A stretch of DNA of 43,895 nucleotides from Tannerellaceae bacterium (GTDB lineage: Bacteria; Bacteroidota; Bacteroidia; Bacteroidales; Tannerellaceae). The stretch spans positions 1-43,895 of the forward strand of contig JAJQFE010000031.1 in NCBI GenBank assembly GCA_021201295.1, in the 5' to 3' direction. Position 1 is the first letter of the stretch. Each line of letters opens with the position of its first letter. The notes below the pieces were generated by a model. It worked only from the letters and a program-made list of their open reading frames with translations. It did not search any database and had not been told where the DNA came from. Of the stretch, positions 7,446 through 19,232 are shown in pieces. The translations under genes and the position numbers were made by a program.

Positions 7446-10280
7446 ATGGTGCGAAAAATAAAGTGTTGCAAACTCATTCTTGTTTGGTTATTCCTGTCCG
7501 TAATAAATTCGGTATATGGAAATTGGGAAAAACCGCAGATCATCAACCTGAATAAGGAAATTTATAAAGCAGACAATAAAAACTGGTCCATCGGCCAGGA
7601 TGAAAGGGGAATTCTCTATTTTGGAAATGATGTAGGACTTCTGGAGTTTGATGGTATTGAATGGAAATTAAACCAATTGCCTAATCAACTGACGGCAAGA
7701 TCCGTGGCTGTCCTATCCCACCAGACTGTTTTTACCGGTAGTTATGAAGAGTTCGGACGCTGGGACCGGGATATTTCCGGTAAATTAGTGTATACGTCAT
7801 TAAGTGCACTGCTTCCGGATGGAACCTTTAACAATGAAGATTTCTGGAAAATATGTATAGCGGAAGATGGGGTTTATTTTCAGTCTTTTGCTTCTATCTA
7901 CAAATATACCTATGATACTGTCCGGCAGGTTTATTTTGACCAGGCCGTGTTATTTCTCCAGGAGGCCTGGGGACGTTATCTGGTACAGGAAATCAGTGGC
8001 GGACTTCTGGAAATAAAAGACCTGGATGTGGTTCCGTTAGGAGGAAAAGAACTATTTGCCCATACCGATGTGCGGGTAATCCTTCCTTACGGAGAAAATC
8101 AGTATTTAATTGGTACCGCTATGCAAGGACTCTACTTGTATGATGGACAGGATTTTCAGGTTTTCAATCCGGTGTTATCCGATCTGATGAGTAAAAAAGA
8201 GTTGAATTGTGCTATTCTAAGTGCTAAAGGAACCTATTTTCTGGGTACTATCCTGGACGGCATCTACGAAATAGACCCAAACGGTGAAATCCTGAATCAT
8301 ATCTCTTCTCAAAATACCCTTCAAAACAATACGATCCTGGCTTTGTATGAGGATAGCCGGAATAATATATGGGCAGCTTTGGACCGGGGGATCTCGTATA
8401 TACAATATCTGACGAATATGAGTTGTATTACAGAGCCGGCCGGCAGTACAGGAGCCTTTTATGATGTAGCCTTATGGCAGGATAAATGGTTCCTGGGAAC
8501 TAACCAGGGCGTTTTTTATATCCATGCTGATGATATACATACACCGGATGTGTTCCGGGATATGAAATTGATAGAGGGTACCCAGGGACAGGTATGAAAA
8601 CTTAAAGTTATGGATAACCAGTTGTTCTGCTGTCATAACCGGGGTATAAAAGAAATTCGTTCGGACCTGACAGTCGTAGACAACTATTCGCTTAGGACCG
8701 GAGTGAATGATGTGGTGAAATCCGTTGTTAAAGGAAAAGAAGTATATCTTTTTTCCACCTATAATTCTTTAAAAATCGCGTTACCCGGAACCTATGAAGT
8801 GTTATCTCCGGAAGGTATATCAGAACCTGTTTCGGCTACCTTTACAGATCATTTAAATAATATCTGGCTGGAACATCCCAACAAAGGAGTGTATCGTTGT
8901 CAAGTAAATGATGACCTGAAAAGTTACCGGAATTATACCTACTATGGACAGGATGACGCACATGATCTGCCTTATAAACTTTCTTTATTCAAAATAGGGG
9001 GTAGGATTGCTTTATTAGGCAATGATTCCTTTTTTGCCTATGATGACATAGAAGACTCCATTGTTCCGTTAGAATTCCTGAATGCCTGTTTTAAAAACAT
9101 ACATGGTTTACGGAAAATCGTTTCTATAGATGAAAATCATTTCTGGGCGCTTGCCGGGAATAGTATATACCGGTTTTATTGTGACGGGTATGATGCGTAC
9201 CTGCAGGAAAATTATAGTTTAGGAATGAATATGTTCTTAGTACATGGGTTTGAGCATATTGCTGTTATCAATGATTCTATCCATATAGTCTGCTTAGATA
9301 ATGGAATGCTCTATTATAAACATACAGGGTCACAGGAATCACGGGTGAAATTTACCCCGGCCCCTTATCTGGCCTCTTTTGAGATGGTAGACCTGTCCGG
9401 AGACAAACAATATGTATCCGTATGGAAAGAGACTCGGGTTCCTTATGCGTATAATTCAGTCAATTTTTATTTTACGGTTCCTGACATTTATTCTTCCAGC
9501 CGGTATTTTCAGTACAGATTGAAAAATGTAGATCCGGACTGGTCGGAACCTGTAAAGAAAAACACGGTAACCTATCCCCGTTTGTCGCAGGGAAAATATG
9601 AGTTCCTGATTCGTACAGTGGATCATACCGGAAGTTATTCGGAAGAAGTCTCCTTTGCATTTGAAGTACTTCCACCCTGGTATCGTTCCTATGGAGCGTA
9701 TATCATGTACACTCTCTGCCTGTTGTTGCTTGCCTATGGTATCTGGTTATTTGTACTTCGAAGATACAGAATTAAATATCTCCAACAGATACGCCTGGCG
9801 GAAATGAAAAGATTACGGGAACTGACCGGTGAGTTAAAAGAAGAAGTGGAACGAAAAAATGCGGAACTCCTTACGCAAACCTCGTTCATTATTAATAAAA
9901 ATGAGTTGATTTTCAAATTGAAAGAACTGATAGAGGATTTTTACACCAAAAATAGGACTGTGGCTACCACTCAGTTCTATCAGAAAATAAATAATCATCT
10001 GAGCAACCATATGCATGCAGAGGATGACTGGAAAATGTTCCTGATCAAGTTTGAAGAAAAACATACCCATTTCTTCAAACAAATGAAAATGTTGTGTCCG
10101 AAACTCACCAGCAATGATCTTCGCCTGTGTGCCTGCCTGAAATTAAACCTGGAAACAAAAGAAATTGCTTCATTGATGAATCTCTCCGTAAAGGCAGTGG
10201 AAAACCACCGCTATCGGTTAAGAAAGAAGATGGGCCTCACCCCGGGAGCAAATTTAAATGATCTTTTTGTAAATCTGTAA
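7446..10280 (+). pseudogene. PUL 1 one-component membrane regulator (beta-propeller, Y_Y_Y, LuxR HTH), one in-frame stop
   Basis: The restored protein has about 944 residues. A signal segment (about 8-25) precedes a long periplasmic beta-propeller of two-component-propeller repeats (for example RGILYFGNDVGLLEFDG and NNIWAALDRGISYIQY). Next are a Y_Y_Y domain (FYFTVPDIYSSSRYFQYRL, DPDWSEP), one membrane helix (AYIMYTLCLLLLAYGIWLFVL), a coiled coil and a C-terminal LuxR/GerE helix-turn-helix (LTSNDLRLCACL, ASLMNLSVKAVENHRYRLR). No kinase or receiver is present, so signal must pass directly from the periplasmic sensor to DNA. TGA at 8595-8597 replaces the conserved Trp of GQVW and is the only lesion. 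Position suggests it controls the SusC-to-GH144 operon that follows. Confidence 0.8.
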
Positions 10281-10583
10281 TTTCTTTTTAATCAAAATTT
10301 TACATCTTTTTGAGGGGTAAAAGGGAATCCCTCCTACTGTTAAAAACACCCCGTAAGGATTTAAGAGGAATAAACTTTCTATAACGCTTGTTTGTTTAAA
10401 TATACATTTAGACCGTTTTTGTATATCGACCGAATAAGCATTTGAGAAGTGAAAATTCCACTCCTGACATCTATTGGGAAAATATCTGGAAGGAACCATG
10501 TAAAGACTACTTTTTATCTGCTTATCATTACATATAATTTTTTTACCTGAAAAATTTTATTGTCTAAATTAAAAAGTTAACTT
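10281..10583 (+). other. AT-rich leader region before the PUL 1 operon
   Basis: About 300 bases without a gene lie between the regulator and SusC. This is where the operon promoter and regulator binding site are expected. I could not identify a good TAnnTTTG element or a clear operator. Confidence 0.4.
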
Positions 10584-13500
10584 ATGGAAATTAAACCAAA
10601 AGGAACAGTTACCAAAAAAGATCAACACTATGTTTTTTGGAGAAAATTACTATTTCTTGCATGTTTTGTGTTATTCAGTCTGTCCATGATGTATGGACAG
10701 ACCAGAACCGTAACCGGGACGGTTATAGGGGCTGACAATGAACCTTTGATCGGAGTGAATGTGATCATCCAGGGCACAACCAATGGAACAATCACAGATT
10801 TTGATGGAAATTACAGTATAACCGTAGAACCGGGAAATGTATTGGAATTCAGTTATATCGGTATGAGATCACAGGCCATTACAGTAGGTGAACAAACGGT
10901 TATTAACGTTGTACTGAAAGATGATGCCACGATGCTTTCAGAAACAGTCGTGATTGGTTACGGTACACAGAAAAAGGCGGACCTGACCGGATCTATCGGA
11001 AGTGTAAGTACCGATGTGATCATGCAGCAACCCGCTCTGAATGCCGTCCAGTCAATCCAGGGTAAAGTGTCCGGGGCAAGTATTATCGGAAATGACCAGC
11101 CCGGTTCGGAACCGACCATCATTGTCCGTGGGTTGGGAACCGCGTTAGGAGGACGTAAACCCCTGTATATTGTGGATGGGTTCCCGGTAGACGATATTAA
11201 AAGTATTAACTCCTCGGATATTGCATCCATTGACATCCTGAAAGATGCCTCCTCAGCTTCTATTTATGGAGTCCGGGCTGCCAATGGGGTTATCCTGGTT
11301 ACCACTAAAAAAGGAAAAACCAGTTCGTCCCAGATCAATGTAGAGTCCTATGTAGGGATCAAAAATGTTCAGAACCGGGTAAAAATGGCCAATGCCTCCC
11401 AGTATATTGAATATTATAATGAAAACCTGGCTTCCATAGGTGCGGACTACCGGCTGGCCCCGGCTTCCGAACAGTTATATGATACAGACTGGTATGATGA
11501 ACTATTACATACAGGAATAACAACCAACAACGTCGTTTCCTTATCCGGAGGTACGGAAAGAGTAGACTATTTCTTTAGTTACAATTATTATGACGAAAAG
11601 GGTCTGCTGGAAGGCCAGAAATACAACCGGACCACCATACGCAACAATAACGTCTATAAATTTTTCAATAACCGGTTGAAATTCACGCAAAACCTGAATA
11701 TCTCCTTCTCGAATGAAAGCCCGAAGGATGCCAGTGTCTTCAACGAAGCCTACCGGCAGTCCCCGTTAGTGCCTGTCAGATATGCGAATGGCAGATATGG
11801 CCAGTCGTTTGTCAATACGACTACCGGTATAGTAGGATATGACAGGCAGGAGGGAGAGACATTAGGCCGTTTGAACTCTATCAGTAATCCCCTCTTTTCT
11901 GTAGCTAATCAGAATGATAAAAATAAAACATTCTATGTCCAGGGAGGTATGGAAGGTGAGGTAAGGATCTTTGAATTTCTGAAATTCAACTCCCGTTTAG
12001 GGGTTACCAAGAATTATCAGAGCAACCGTAATTTCAATGATATCCGGAATGCCTGGTTAAACAGTGACCCGACCCGTACGGTAGAAGAATTCAATACCTT
12101 TAAAGTAGCCAATCCTACTTCGGTTACCTATGCCAACAATTCCTTATCTATCGAAGATAAAGAATATTTCAGATGGATCTGGGAAAATTATCTGACATTT
12201 ACTAAATCCTTTGATAGACATAACGTAGAAGTGGTATTAGGTGCTTCCCGCGAAAAAACCAATATCGGAAAAGAGATGTACGCATTAGGCTACGACGTAC
12301 CGGAAAAAAGCCAGTACTGGAACGTAAACCTGGCATCTGACCAATATGCCAAAACTGTCAGACACACCTATTACACCCCACGGGCATTAGCCTCTTATTT
12401 TGGCCGTCTGCAATATAATTATGACAATAAATACTATCTGTCCGCCACAGTAAGACGGGATGGATCCAGTACATTTCGTCCCAGTGGAGACTATTGGGGA
12501 ACCTTCCCTTCCGTGGGTTTAGGATGGACCATTTCCCGGGAAAGCTTCCTGCAGGATGCGGAATGGCTGGATTTCCTGAAACTACGTGGAACATGGGGTA
12601 AGTTAGGGAACCAGGATGTCCCTCTGAATGTGTCCCAGATCCTGACAGACTCGGGAAGTGCCAGTTATAATTATGTGTTCAGACCGAACCAGGACCTGGT
12701 CTATGGAGCAGCATATGGTACGCCGGCCCTGGGTCTGACCTGGGAAATTACCAAAGAGTGGGGACTCGGGTTTGATATGAATACCTTAGCCAACCGGCTG
12801 ACGTTCAATTTTGATTACTATGAAAAAAGAAATACCAATACCATCCTGTATGTCAGCCCGGTATTGGATTCTCCTTACAGCCAGGATTATTATGCACACG
12901 GAGCAGAAGTCCTGAACCGGGGGATCGAACTGGCTGTTGGCTGGAGTGATGAACTAAGGAATGGTTTATACTATGAGATCAGTGCCAACTACTCCTATAA
13001 TAAAAATAAAGTAGTAAGCGCAGAAGCCGGTTATGACGGATCAACCGGAGGTAGTCTTGCCAACGGGCAGATCACCAAACGGCTGGCAGCAGGACAACCT
13101 TTATATGCCTGGTGGATGTTTGAAGCTGACGGAGTCTGGCAGACACAGGAAGAAATAGATAACGGAGCTACTTATGGAACACCGGCTCCCGGATATCTTA
13201 AGTATAAAGACCAGAATGGAGACGGAGTCATTGATGATCAGGATAAAGTGTATATGGGTTCCTATTTGCCTACATCCAATTACGGAATCCACGTAGGATT
13301 GTGATATAGGAACTTTGACTTCAATATCGATGGCTATGGAGTAGCCGGAAATAAGGTATACAACGGATTGAAAGGAACCCGGATTGACGGAGGAGAGAAT
13401 ATCACCCTGGAAACATTTAAAAACAGATGGACAGGTCCGGGTTCCACGAATTTCAACCCGGGTGCGGACCATGATTCCTATGCTTCCAGCTACTACCTGG

Positions 13501-13742
13501 AAAGCGGAGCTTTCTTCCGGATCAATAATATTACCTTAGGGTATACTTTCCAGGATCTGGTGATGCCAGGCACTAAACTACGGCTCTATTTCACCGCCCA
13601 GAACCCGTTTGTGATTACCGGATATTCCGGATTCTCCCCGGAGATCAGTTCAGACGGTGACCCCAGGTTAACCACCGGATTAGAATTGTCCGCTTATCCG
13701 ACCACCCGTAATTTCTTATTTGGTGTTAATATACAATTTTAA
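10584..13742 (+). pseudogene. PUL 1 SusC-like TonB-dependent transporter, one in-frame stop
   Basis: SusC-like proteins form the outer-membrane channel that imports oligosaccharides under the SusD lid. Restored length is 1,052 residues. The N-terminus has an export signal (to about MMYGQ), a carboxypeptidase-regulatory-like domain (TVTGTVIGADNEPLIGVNV, ITDFDGNYSI), and the plug with VVIGYGTQKKADLTGSIGSV and RGLGTALGGRKPLYIVDG. A barrel of repeated strands ends in LFGVNIQF. TGA at 13302-13304 falls between HVGL and YRNFDFNIDGYG, where family members read through with a small residue; downstream sequence is fully conserved in the same frame. It heads the SusC-SusD-GH3-GH144 operon. Confidence 0.9.
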
Positions 13743-13766
13743 TGATCAGATACATACAGAATTCAT

Positions 13767-15197
13767 ATGAAAAAAATATATATCAGCCTGTTGATGGGCG
13801 CACTACTGTATACAACCGGTTGTAATGACAGCGATTTCCTGGATGTAAAGTCCCGGGAAAGTGTGGAGGCAGAAGATAGTGAAGAAGTCTTCACACCCGA
13901 AATGTTTGTGAATGGAATCTATGGCATGTTTACTAAATGGGATTATGCCTTTGCCTATCTGGGTATCACAGAAATTATGTCTGACAATGCAGATAAAGGC
14001 AGCTCCCCAACAGATACCGGAACGGACAAAGATGTGTTGGATAACCTGACATTTACCAGTTTCGCAGGTTCCTTTGGTTCCATGTGGGCTAACTGGTACA
14101 CGGCGATAGGCCGTGCTACCCAGGCCATGAAATATACCGAAGAGTACGGACTCACAGACAATGCTTACAAAAACCGTCTGATCGGTGAGGCTAAATTTCT
14201 GCGTGCCCTGAATTATTTCTTTCTGGTACGTGGCTGGGGAGCGGTTCCTATTCAGGAATATAGTTTAGAGGAAAGAGTACCGGCCTCAGAAGTGTATGCC
14301 TATATCGAACAGGATCTGCTGGATGTCATAGAGGTATTGCCTGTAAAAAGTGAATACGAGTCCAAAGATTTGGGTCGTGCTACGAAAGGAGCGGCCCAGG
14401 CACTGCTGTCTAAAGTCTATTTATATCAGGAAAAATGGCAGGAAGCCTATGCCTATGCCAATACCGTCCTGACTTCCGGTCAATACAGTCTTTACCCGGA
14501 CTATGAAGCCTTATGGCGGGTGGAAACTGAAAACGGAGTGGAATCTATTTTTGAATTTCAGGGTAGGGGAGAAGAAATAGCCCATGGGATTCAGCAATAT
14601 AGTGAAACACAGGCTCCGCGTGGAGGAGACGGTGACCTCTCCTACGGATGGGGATTCAACGTGCCCTCGGATAATCTTCTACAGGCTTATCTGGATGAAG
14701 GAGACGAGATCCGGATGAATGGCACGATCATCTTCCGCAACAGCACATTGTATGACGGAAGAAGAGTAGGCGCTACGGAAAATCCGATGTATAACATGAA
14801 AGCCTATTCCAGTGCCACCCAGACTGCGGCAGACGGAGATAAGAATATCCGTTATTTACGGTTGGGAGAAGTCTACCTGATCCGTGCGGAAGCTGCCAAT
14901 GAATTAGGCAATACTTCACAGGCGGTTTCCGATCTGAATACGATCCGGGCACGGGTGAATCTGGACCCGGCCACCGCTTCTTCACAGGCAGACCTCCGGA
15001 AAGCGATCTGGCATGAACGACGTCTGGAATTAGCCTTTGAACATGACCGCTGGTTCGATCTGATCCGTACCGGGGAAGCACCGGAAGCCATGCAAAAGGA
15101 CGGGAAAAACTTTATTGTAGGAAAACATGAACTGTTCCCGATCCCTTACCAGCAACTTCTGGATACGCCTGGTATGGAACAAAACCCGGGTTGGTAA
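13767..15197 (+). CDS. PUL 1 SusD-like glycan-binding lipoprotein
   Basis: This intact 476-residue surface lipoprotein (lipobox TTGC at about residue 19) pairs with SusC to capture glycan. Family marks are the N-terminal SRESVEAED segment, helical TPR-like repeats (IGEAKFLRALNYFFLVRGWGAVP, GAAQALLSKVYLYQEKW), and the C-terminal block IRYLRLGEVYLIRAEAANELG, then LNTIRARVNL, WHERRLELAFEHDRWFDLIRTG and LFPIPYQQLLDTPGMEQNPGW. It starts 24 bases after SusC, in the same operon. Its binding specificity cannot be read from sequence; the neighbours suggest beta-1,2-glucan. Confidence 0.92.
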   Translation: MKKIYISLLMGALLYTTGCNDSDFLDVKSRESVEAEDSEEVFTPEMFVNGIYGMFTKWDYAFAYLGITEIMSDNADKGSSPTDTGTDKDVLDNLTFTSFAGSFGSMWANWYTAIGRATQAMKYTEEYGLTDNAYKNRLIGEAKFLRALNYFFLVRGWGAVPIQEYSLEERVPASEVYAYIEQDLLDVIEVLPVKSEYESKDLGRATKGAAQALLSKVYLYQEKWQEAYAYANTVLTSGQYSLYPDYEALWRVETENGVESIFEFQGRGEEIAHGIQQYSETQAPRGGDGDLSYGWGFNVPSDNLLQAYLDEGDEIRMNGTIIFRNSTLYDGRRVGATENPMYNMKAYSSATQTAADGDKNIRYLRLGEVYLIRAEAANELGNTSQAVSDLNTIRARVNLDPATASSQADLRKAIWHERRLELAFEHDRWFDLIRTGEAPEAMQKDGKNFIVGKHELFPIPYQQLLDTPGMEQNPGW

Positions 15198-15369
15198 AAA
15201 ACAGGAAAGCACACAGCTCACACATAAGACGGATGACCACTGGTGTAGTATGGGTTCACCATCAGTCTTGTATAAATTTTTATCTGTGTTGGTCTGCCTT
15301 ATCTGGGTGATCTGTGTGCTGATGGGTAAGTTTTCCTATCGTTTTTCAGGAGAGGAAAAAGAATAAAAA

Positions 15370-17683
15370 ATGCAAGTAAACAAAAAAATGAAAAAGATTT
15401 GGTTAACCATAGGGATAGTAGCCGGGATGATGGGAACACCTCTTTCCGCTCAATATGATCATCCTCAGATGGACCGGTTCATAGATGAACTGATGAGTCA
15501 AATGACCCTGGAAGAAAAGCTGGGACAACTGAATTTACCCAGTTCCGGGGATATTGTGACCGGACAGGCACAGAGTAGTGATATCGGGGAAAAAATAAAA
15601 AACGGCCAGGTAGGAGGACTGTTTAATATAAAAGGAGTGGAACAGATCCGGGAAGTACAACGGGTAGCCGTAGAAGAAAGCCGCCTTGGAATCCCTTTAT
15701 TGTTCGGGATGGATGTGATCCACGGGTATGAAACGATGTTCCCGATCCCGTTGGGGCTGGCGGCTACCTGGGATATGGAAGCCGTGGAACAGTCTGCCCG
15801 GATTGCGGCCATTGAAGCCAGTGCGGATGGGATTTGCTGGACATTCAGCCCGATGGTGGATATCTCCCGGGACCCACGCTGGGGACGTTTCTCGGAAGGA
15901 AACGGGGAAGATCCGTTCTTAGGCGGAGAAATTGTAAAGGCCATGGTGAAAGGCTACCAGGGATATGGCCCTACTCTGTATGCGACGAATTCGCACATTA
16001 TGGCCTGTGTCAAACATTACGCCCTGTATGGTGCCGGAGAAGCAGGCCGGGACTACAATACGGTAGATATGAGCCGGAACCGGATGTTCAATGAATATAT
16101 GTATCCCTACCAGGCGGCCGTTGACGCAGGCGTGGGAAGTGTCATGGCTTCGTTTAACGAAGTGGATGGTGTCCCGGCCACAGCCAATAAATGGTTAATG
16201 ACAGATGTGTTGCGCGACCAGTGGGGCTTCCGGGGATTTGTGGTTACGGACTATACCGGAATCCAGGAAATGGTGGATCACGGGATAGGTGACCTACAGA
16301 CGGTTTCCGCCCGTGCACTCAAAGCCGGAATAGACATGGATATGGTCAGTGAAGGACTACCCGGAACCTTAGCAAAGTCACTGGCGGAAGGAAAAGTTTC
16401 CCAACAGGATATTGACCAGGCTTGCCGGAGAATCCTGGAAGCAAAATACATCTTAGGGCTGTTTGACGATCCGTATAAGTTCTGCGATGTGAACTGGGCA
16501 AAAACGGAAATCTATACAGAGGCTCACCGGGCAGTGGCACGTAAAATAGCCTCTGAAAGTTTTGTCCTGTTAAAGAATGAAGAGGTCCTGCCTCTTAAAA
16601 AAGCAGGGAACGATTGCCGTCGTAGGACCTTTGGCTAACAGCCATTCCAATATGCCGGGCACCTGGAGTGTGGCAGCAGACCTGACCAAACCGGCTACCG
16701 TAGTCGAAGGCGTGCAGGCGGTGGCCGGCGACCAGGCAAAAGTGGTGTATGCCAAAGGAAGCCACCTGGTCAGTGACGCAGCCTATGAAGAAAGAGCCAC
16801 GATGTTTGGCCGTTCGCTGGGCCGGGAACATGACACCCGCACAGATGCACAACTGTTAGAGGAAGCCTTAGCCATAGCCCGGAGTGCAGATGTGATTGTG
16901 GCAGCCCTGGGCGAATCCTCCGAAATGAGTGGTGAATCCAGCAGCCGTTTCGGACTGGACATTCCGGATGTACAAAAAGAACTGTTAGCCGAATTACTGA
17001 AAACCGGCAAACCGGTCGTGCTGGTCTTATTTACCGGACGCCCGTTGACCCTTACCTGGGAAGATGCCCACGTACCGGTGATCCTGAATGTGTGGTTCGG
17101 CGGGAGTGAAGCAGCTTACGCGATCGGCGATGTACTCTTCGGCGATGTAAATCCCTGTGGGAAATTAGTCGCTACTTTCCCACAGAACGTAGGACAGATC
17201 CCTTTATATTATAATCATAAAAACACCGGACGCCCGCTGGAAGAAGGACGCTGGTTTGAGAAGTTCCGTAGCAATTACTTAGATGTCACCAATGATCCGT
17301 TGTATCCGTTTGGGTATGGATTGAGCTATACCACCTTTACGTACGGAGAGGTTCAGTTAAGTACGTCAGAAATAAATGCCGGCGGAGTGGTCCGGGCATC
17401 CGTAACTGTTACGAACAGCGGCACACGGGATGGCGCAGAAGTGGTCCAGCTCTATATCCGTGACGTGGTAGGCAGTATTACCCGCCCGGTAAAAGAACTG
17501 AAAGGATTTGAAAAAGTATTCCTCAAAGCCGGAGAGAGCCGGACCGTAACATTTACAATCACCCCCGAACTGTTGAAATTTTATAACTATGATCTTGACT
17601 ATGTGGTAGAACCCGGAGAGTTTGAAGTCATGATCGGAGGAAACAGCCGGGATGTCAGGAAAACATCCTTTACTTACCAATAA
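15370..17683 (+). pseudogene. GH3 beta-glucosidase of PUL 1, one frameshift
   Basis: GH3 enzymes remove glucose from the non-reducing end of beta-glucosides. After a signal peptide (to about PLSAQ), the (beta/alpha)8 domain carries GGLFNIKG, LLFGMDVIHGYETMFPIPLGL, KHYALYGAGEAGRDYN and the nucleophile Asp in GFVVTDYTGIQEM. The second domain has the likely acid/base Glu in LGESSEMSGESSSRFGL, and a fibronectin-III-like domain closes the protein (VTNSGTRDGAEVVQLYI). Run A6 at 16597-16602 has one base too many; removing it joins LPLKK to QGTIAVVGPLANS and gives about 770 residues. With GH144 next door it probably acts on sophoro-oligosaccharides; related Bacteroides enzymes prefer beta-1,2 linkages. 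The ATG at 15388 (MKKIWLT) is an alternative start. Confidence 0.88.
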
Positions 17684-17686
17684 ACA

Positions 17687-19078
17687 ATGAAAAGAATAGA
17701 TTGCACACCTAAGATGAATAGCCTGAGGCTGGCTTCCTGCTACCTGTTGACCAGCTTACTGATCCTCTTTACCGGATGTGAGCAAAGTCATCTTCCTGTT
17801 TCGGAGGAAACTCCCCGGACCAGGAATCTCCTTACGGATGAGGCCCTGTTGGATAGTGTGGAAAGGCGTACTTTCCTCTATTTCTGGGAAGGGGCCGAAC
17901 CGAACAGCGGACTGGCCAGGGAACGTTTCCATGTGGATGACGTGTATCCGGAAAATGATAAGCATGTGGTCACTTCCGGAGGAAGCGGATTTGGCATTAT
18001 GGCCATGATTGCAGGTATTGACCGGGGATATGTGACCCGTGAGCAGGAAGTGGAACGGTTTGAACGGATACTGGATTTTCTGGAAACCGCCGATTCGTTC
18101 CATGGCGTCTTTCCCCACTGGTGGGATGGAGAAACCGGCAAAGTAAAAGGATTCAGTGCCAAAGACAATGGAGAAGACCTGGTGGAAACCTCCTTCTTAT
18201 TCCAGGGGTTACTGGCGCTGCATCAATACTATGTCCAGGGTTCCGCCCGGGAACAGGCAGTGGCCGCCCGGGTCGACAGACTGTGGAGAGCCGTAGACTG
18301 GAACTGGCACAGGAACGGGGAAGATGTCCTGTTCTGGCACTGGAGCCCGGAGTTCTCCTGGGAGATGAACTTTCCTATCCGTGGCTACAACGAGTGCCTG
18401 ATCACCTATATCCTGGCAGCCTGTTCCCCCACCTCGGATATACCGGCCAGCGTCTATCACTATGGATGGGGGGAAGGAGGAGCGATCATTGAACCGCATA
18501 CGGTGGAAGGCTACACCTTAAACATGCGCTACCAGGGCACTCTCGTCGGTCCGCTTTTCTGGGGACACTACTCCTTCTTAGGACTCAATCCCAACGGATT
18601 GAAAGACCGGTATGCCGATTATTTCCGGGAAATGAGGAACTACACCCTGATCAACCGGGCCTATTGCATCCGCAATCCGAAAGGATATACAGGATATGGT
18701 GAAAACTGCTGGGGCTTAACCGCCAGTTATTCCGTCACAGGGTATTTCGCGCATGAACCGACTGAACATATGGACCTGGGCGTGATCAGCCCGACCGCAG
18801 CGCTGTCATCCATTGTCTACACTCCGGAAGAGTCGATGCAGGTGATGCGGACACTCTATGATAAAGGAGACAAGCTGTGGGGACCCTACGGTTTCTATGA
18901 TGCCTTTAGTGATACGGACAACTGGTATCCGCAACGATACTTAGCCATCGACCAGGGCCCTGTTGCCGTCATGATCGAGAACTACCGTTCCGGATTACTC
19001 TGGAATTTATTTATGAGCCACCCCGATGTACAAATGGGATTAACGAAATTAGGTTTTGACTATCAGGGCAAAAAGTGA
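17687..19078 (+). CDS. GH144 endo-beta-1,2-glucanase, lipoprotein
   Basis: The protein matches the glycoamylase-like family now classed as GH144, whose characterised members hydrolyse linear beta-1,2-glucan to sophoro-oligosaccharides. Marks are RRTFLYFWEGAEPNSGLARER, VTSGGSGFGIMAMIAGIDRGYVTREQ, FHGVFPHWWDGETG, DNGEDLVETSFLFQGLL, GYNECLITYILAACSP, and the C-terminal NWYPQRYLAIDQGPVAVMIENYRSG. A signal peptide ends in lipobox FTGC at residue 31, so it is likely surface- or periplasm-anchored. ATG 17687 is three bases after the GH3 stop; ATG 17714 gives a more usual signal peptide. The gene is intact and ends the operon, with a terminator 35 bases later. Confidence 0.9.
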   Translation: MKRIDCTPKMNSLRLASCYLLTSLLILFTGCEQSHLPVSEETPRTRNLLTDEALLDSVERRTFLYFWEGAEPNSGLARERFHVDDVYPENDKHVVTSGGSGFGIMAMIAGIDRGYVTREQEVERFERILDFLETADSFHGVFPHWWDGETGKVKGFSAKDNGEDLVETSFLFQGLLALHQYYVQGSAREQAVAARVDRLWRAVDWNWHRNGEDVLFWHWSPEFSWEMNFPIRGYNECLITYILAACSPTSDIPASVYHYGWGEGGAIIEPHTVEGYTLNMRYQGTLVGPLFWGHYSFLGLNPNGLKDRYADYFREMRNYTLINRAYCIRNPKGYTGYGENCWGLTASYSVTGYFAHEPTEHMDLGVISPTAALSSIVYTPEESMQVMRTLYDKGDKLWGPYGFYDAFSDTDNWYPQRYLAIDQGPVAVMIENYRSGLLWNLFMSHPDVQMGLTKLGFDYQGKK

Positions 19079-19112
19079 TCAGATGTAAGGGGTAGGGTAT
19101 GCTGAATGAATG

Positions 19113-19152
19113 GCCTGGGAAAAGTAACGTTACTTTTCCCAGGCTGTTTTTT
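19113..19152 (+). terminator. Intrinsic terminator of PUL 1
   Basis: A perfect inverted repeat with 16-base arms (GCCTGGGAAAAGTAAC and its complement) is followed by TGTTTTTTA. It lies 35 bases after the GH144 stop and ends the SusC-SusD-GH3-GH144 transcript. Confidence 0.9.
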
Positions 19153-19232
19153 ATACCTATAAGAGTAAAAAAAGCGGTTTACTCACCGGGTATTTGGCTA
19201 AGCCCGGCCACAAGCAGCGTGTATATACTCTA

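Noticed and set aside
8595-8597. Recoding of TGA as tryptophan, since TGA replaces a conserved Trp in the PUL 1 regulator and in GH92
   Set aside because: TGA ends intact genes here, and the in-frame stops also include TAA and TAG at non-Trp positions. One-base substitutions or errors explain all of them.
15127-15366. 79-codon frame across the SusD end and the gap to GH3
   Set aside because: It overlaps the conserved end of SusD in another frame, has low-complexity hydrophobic content and no family resemblance.
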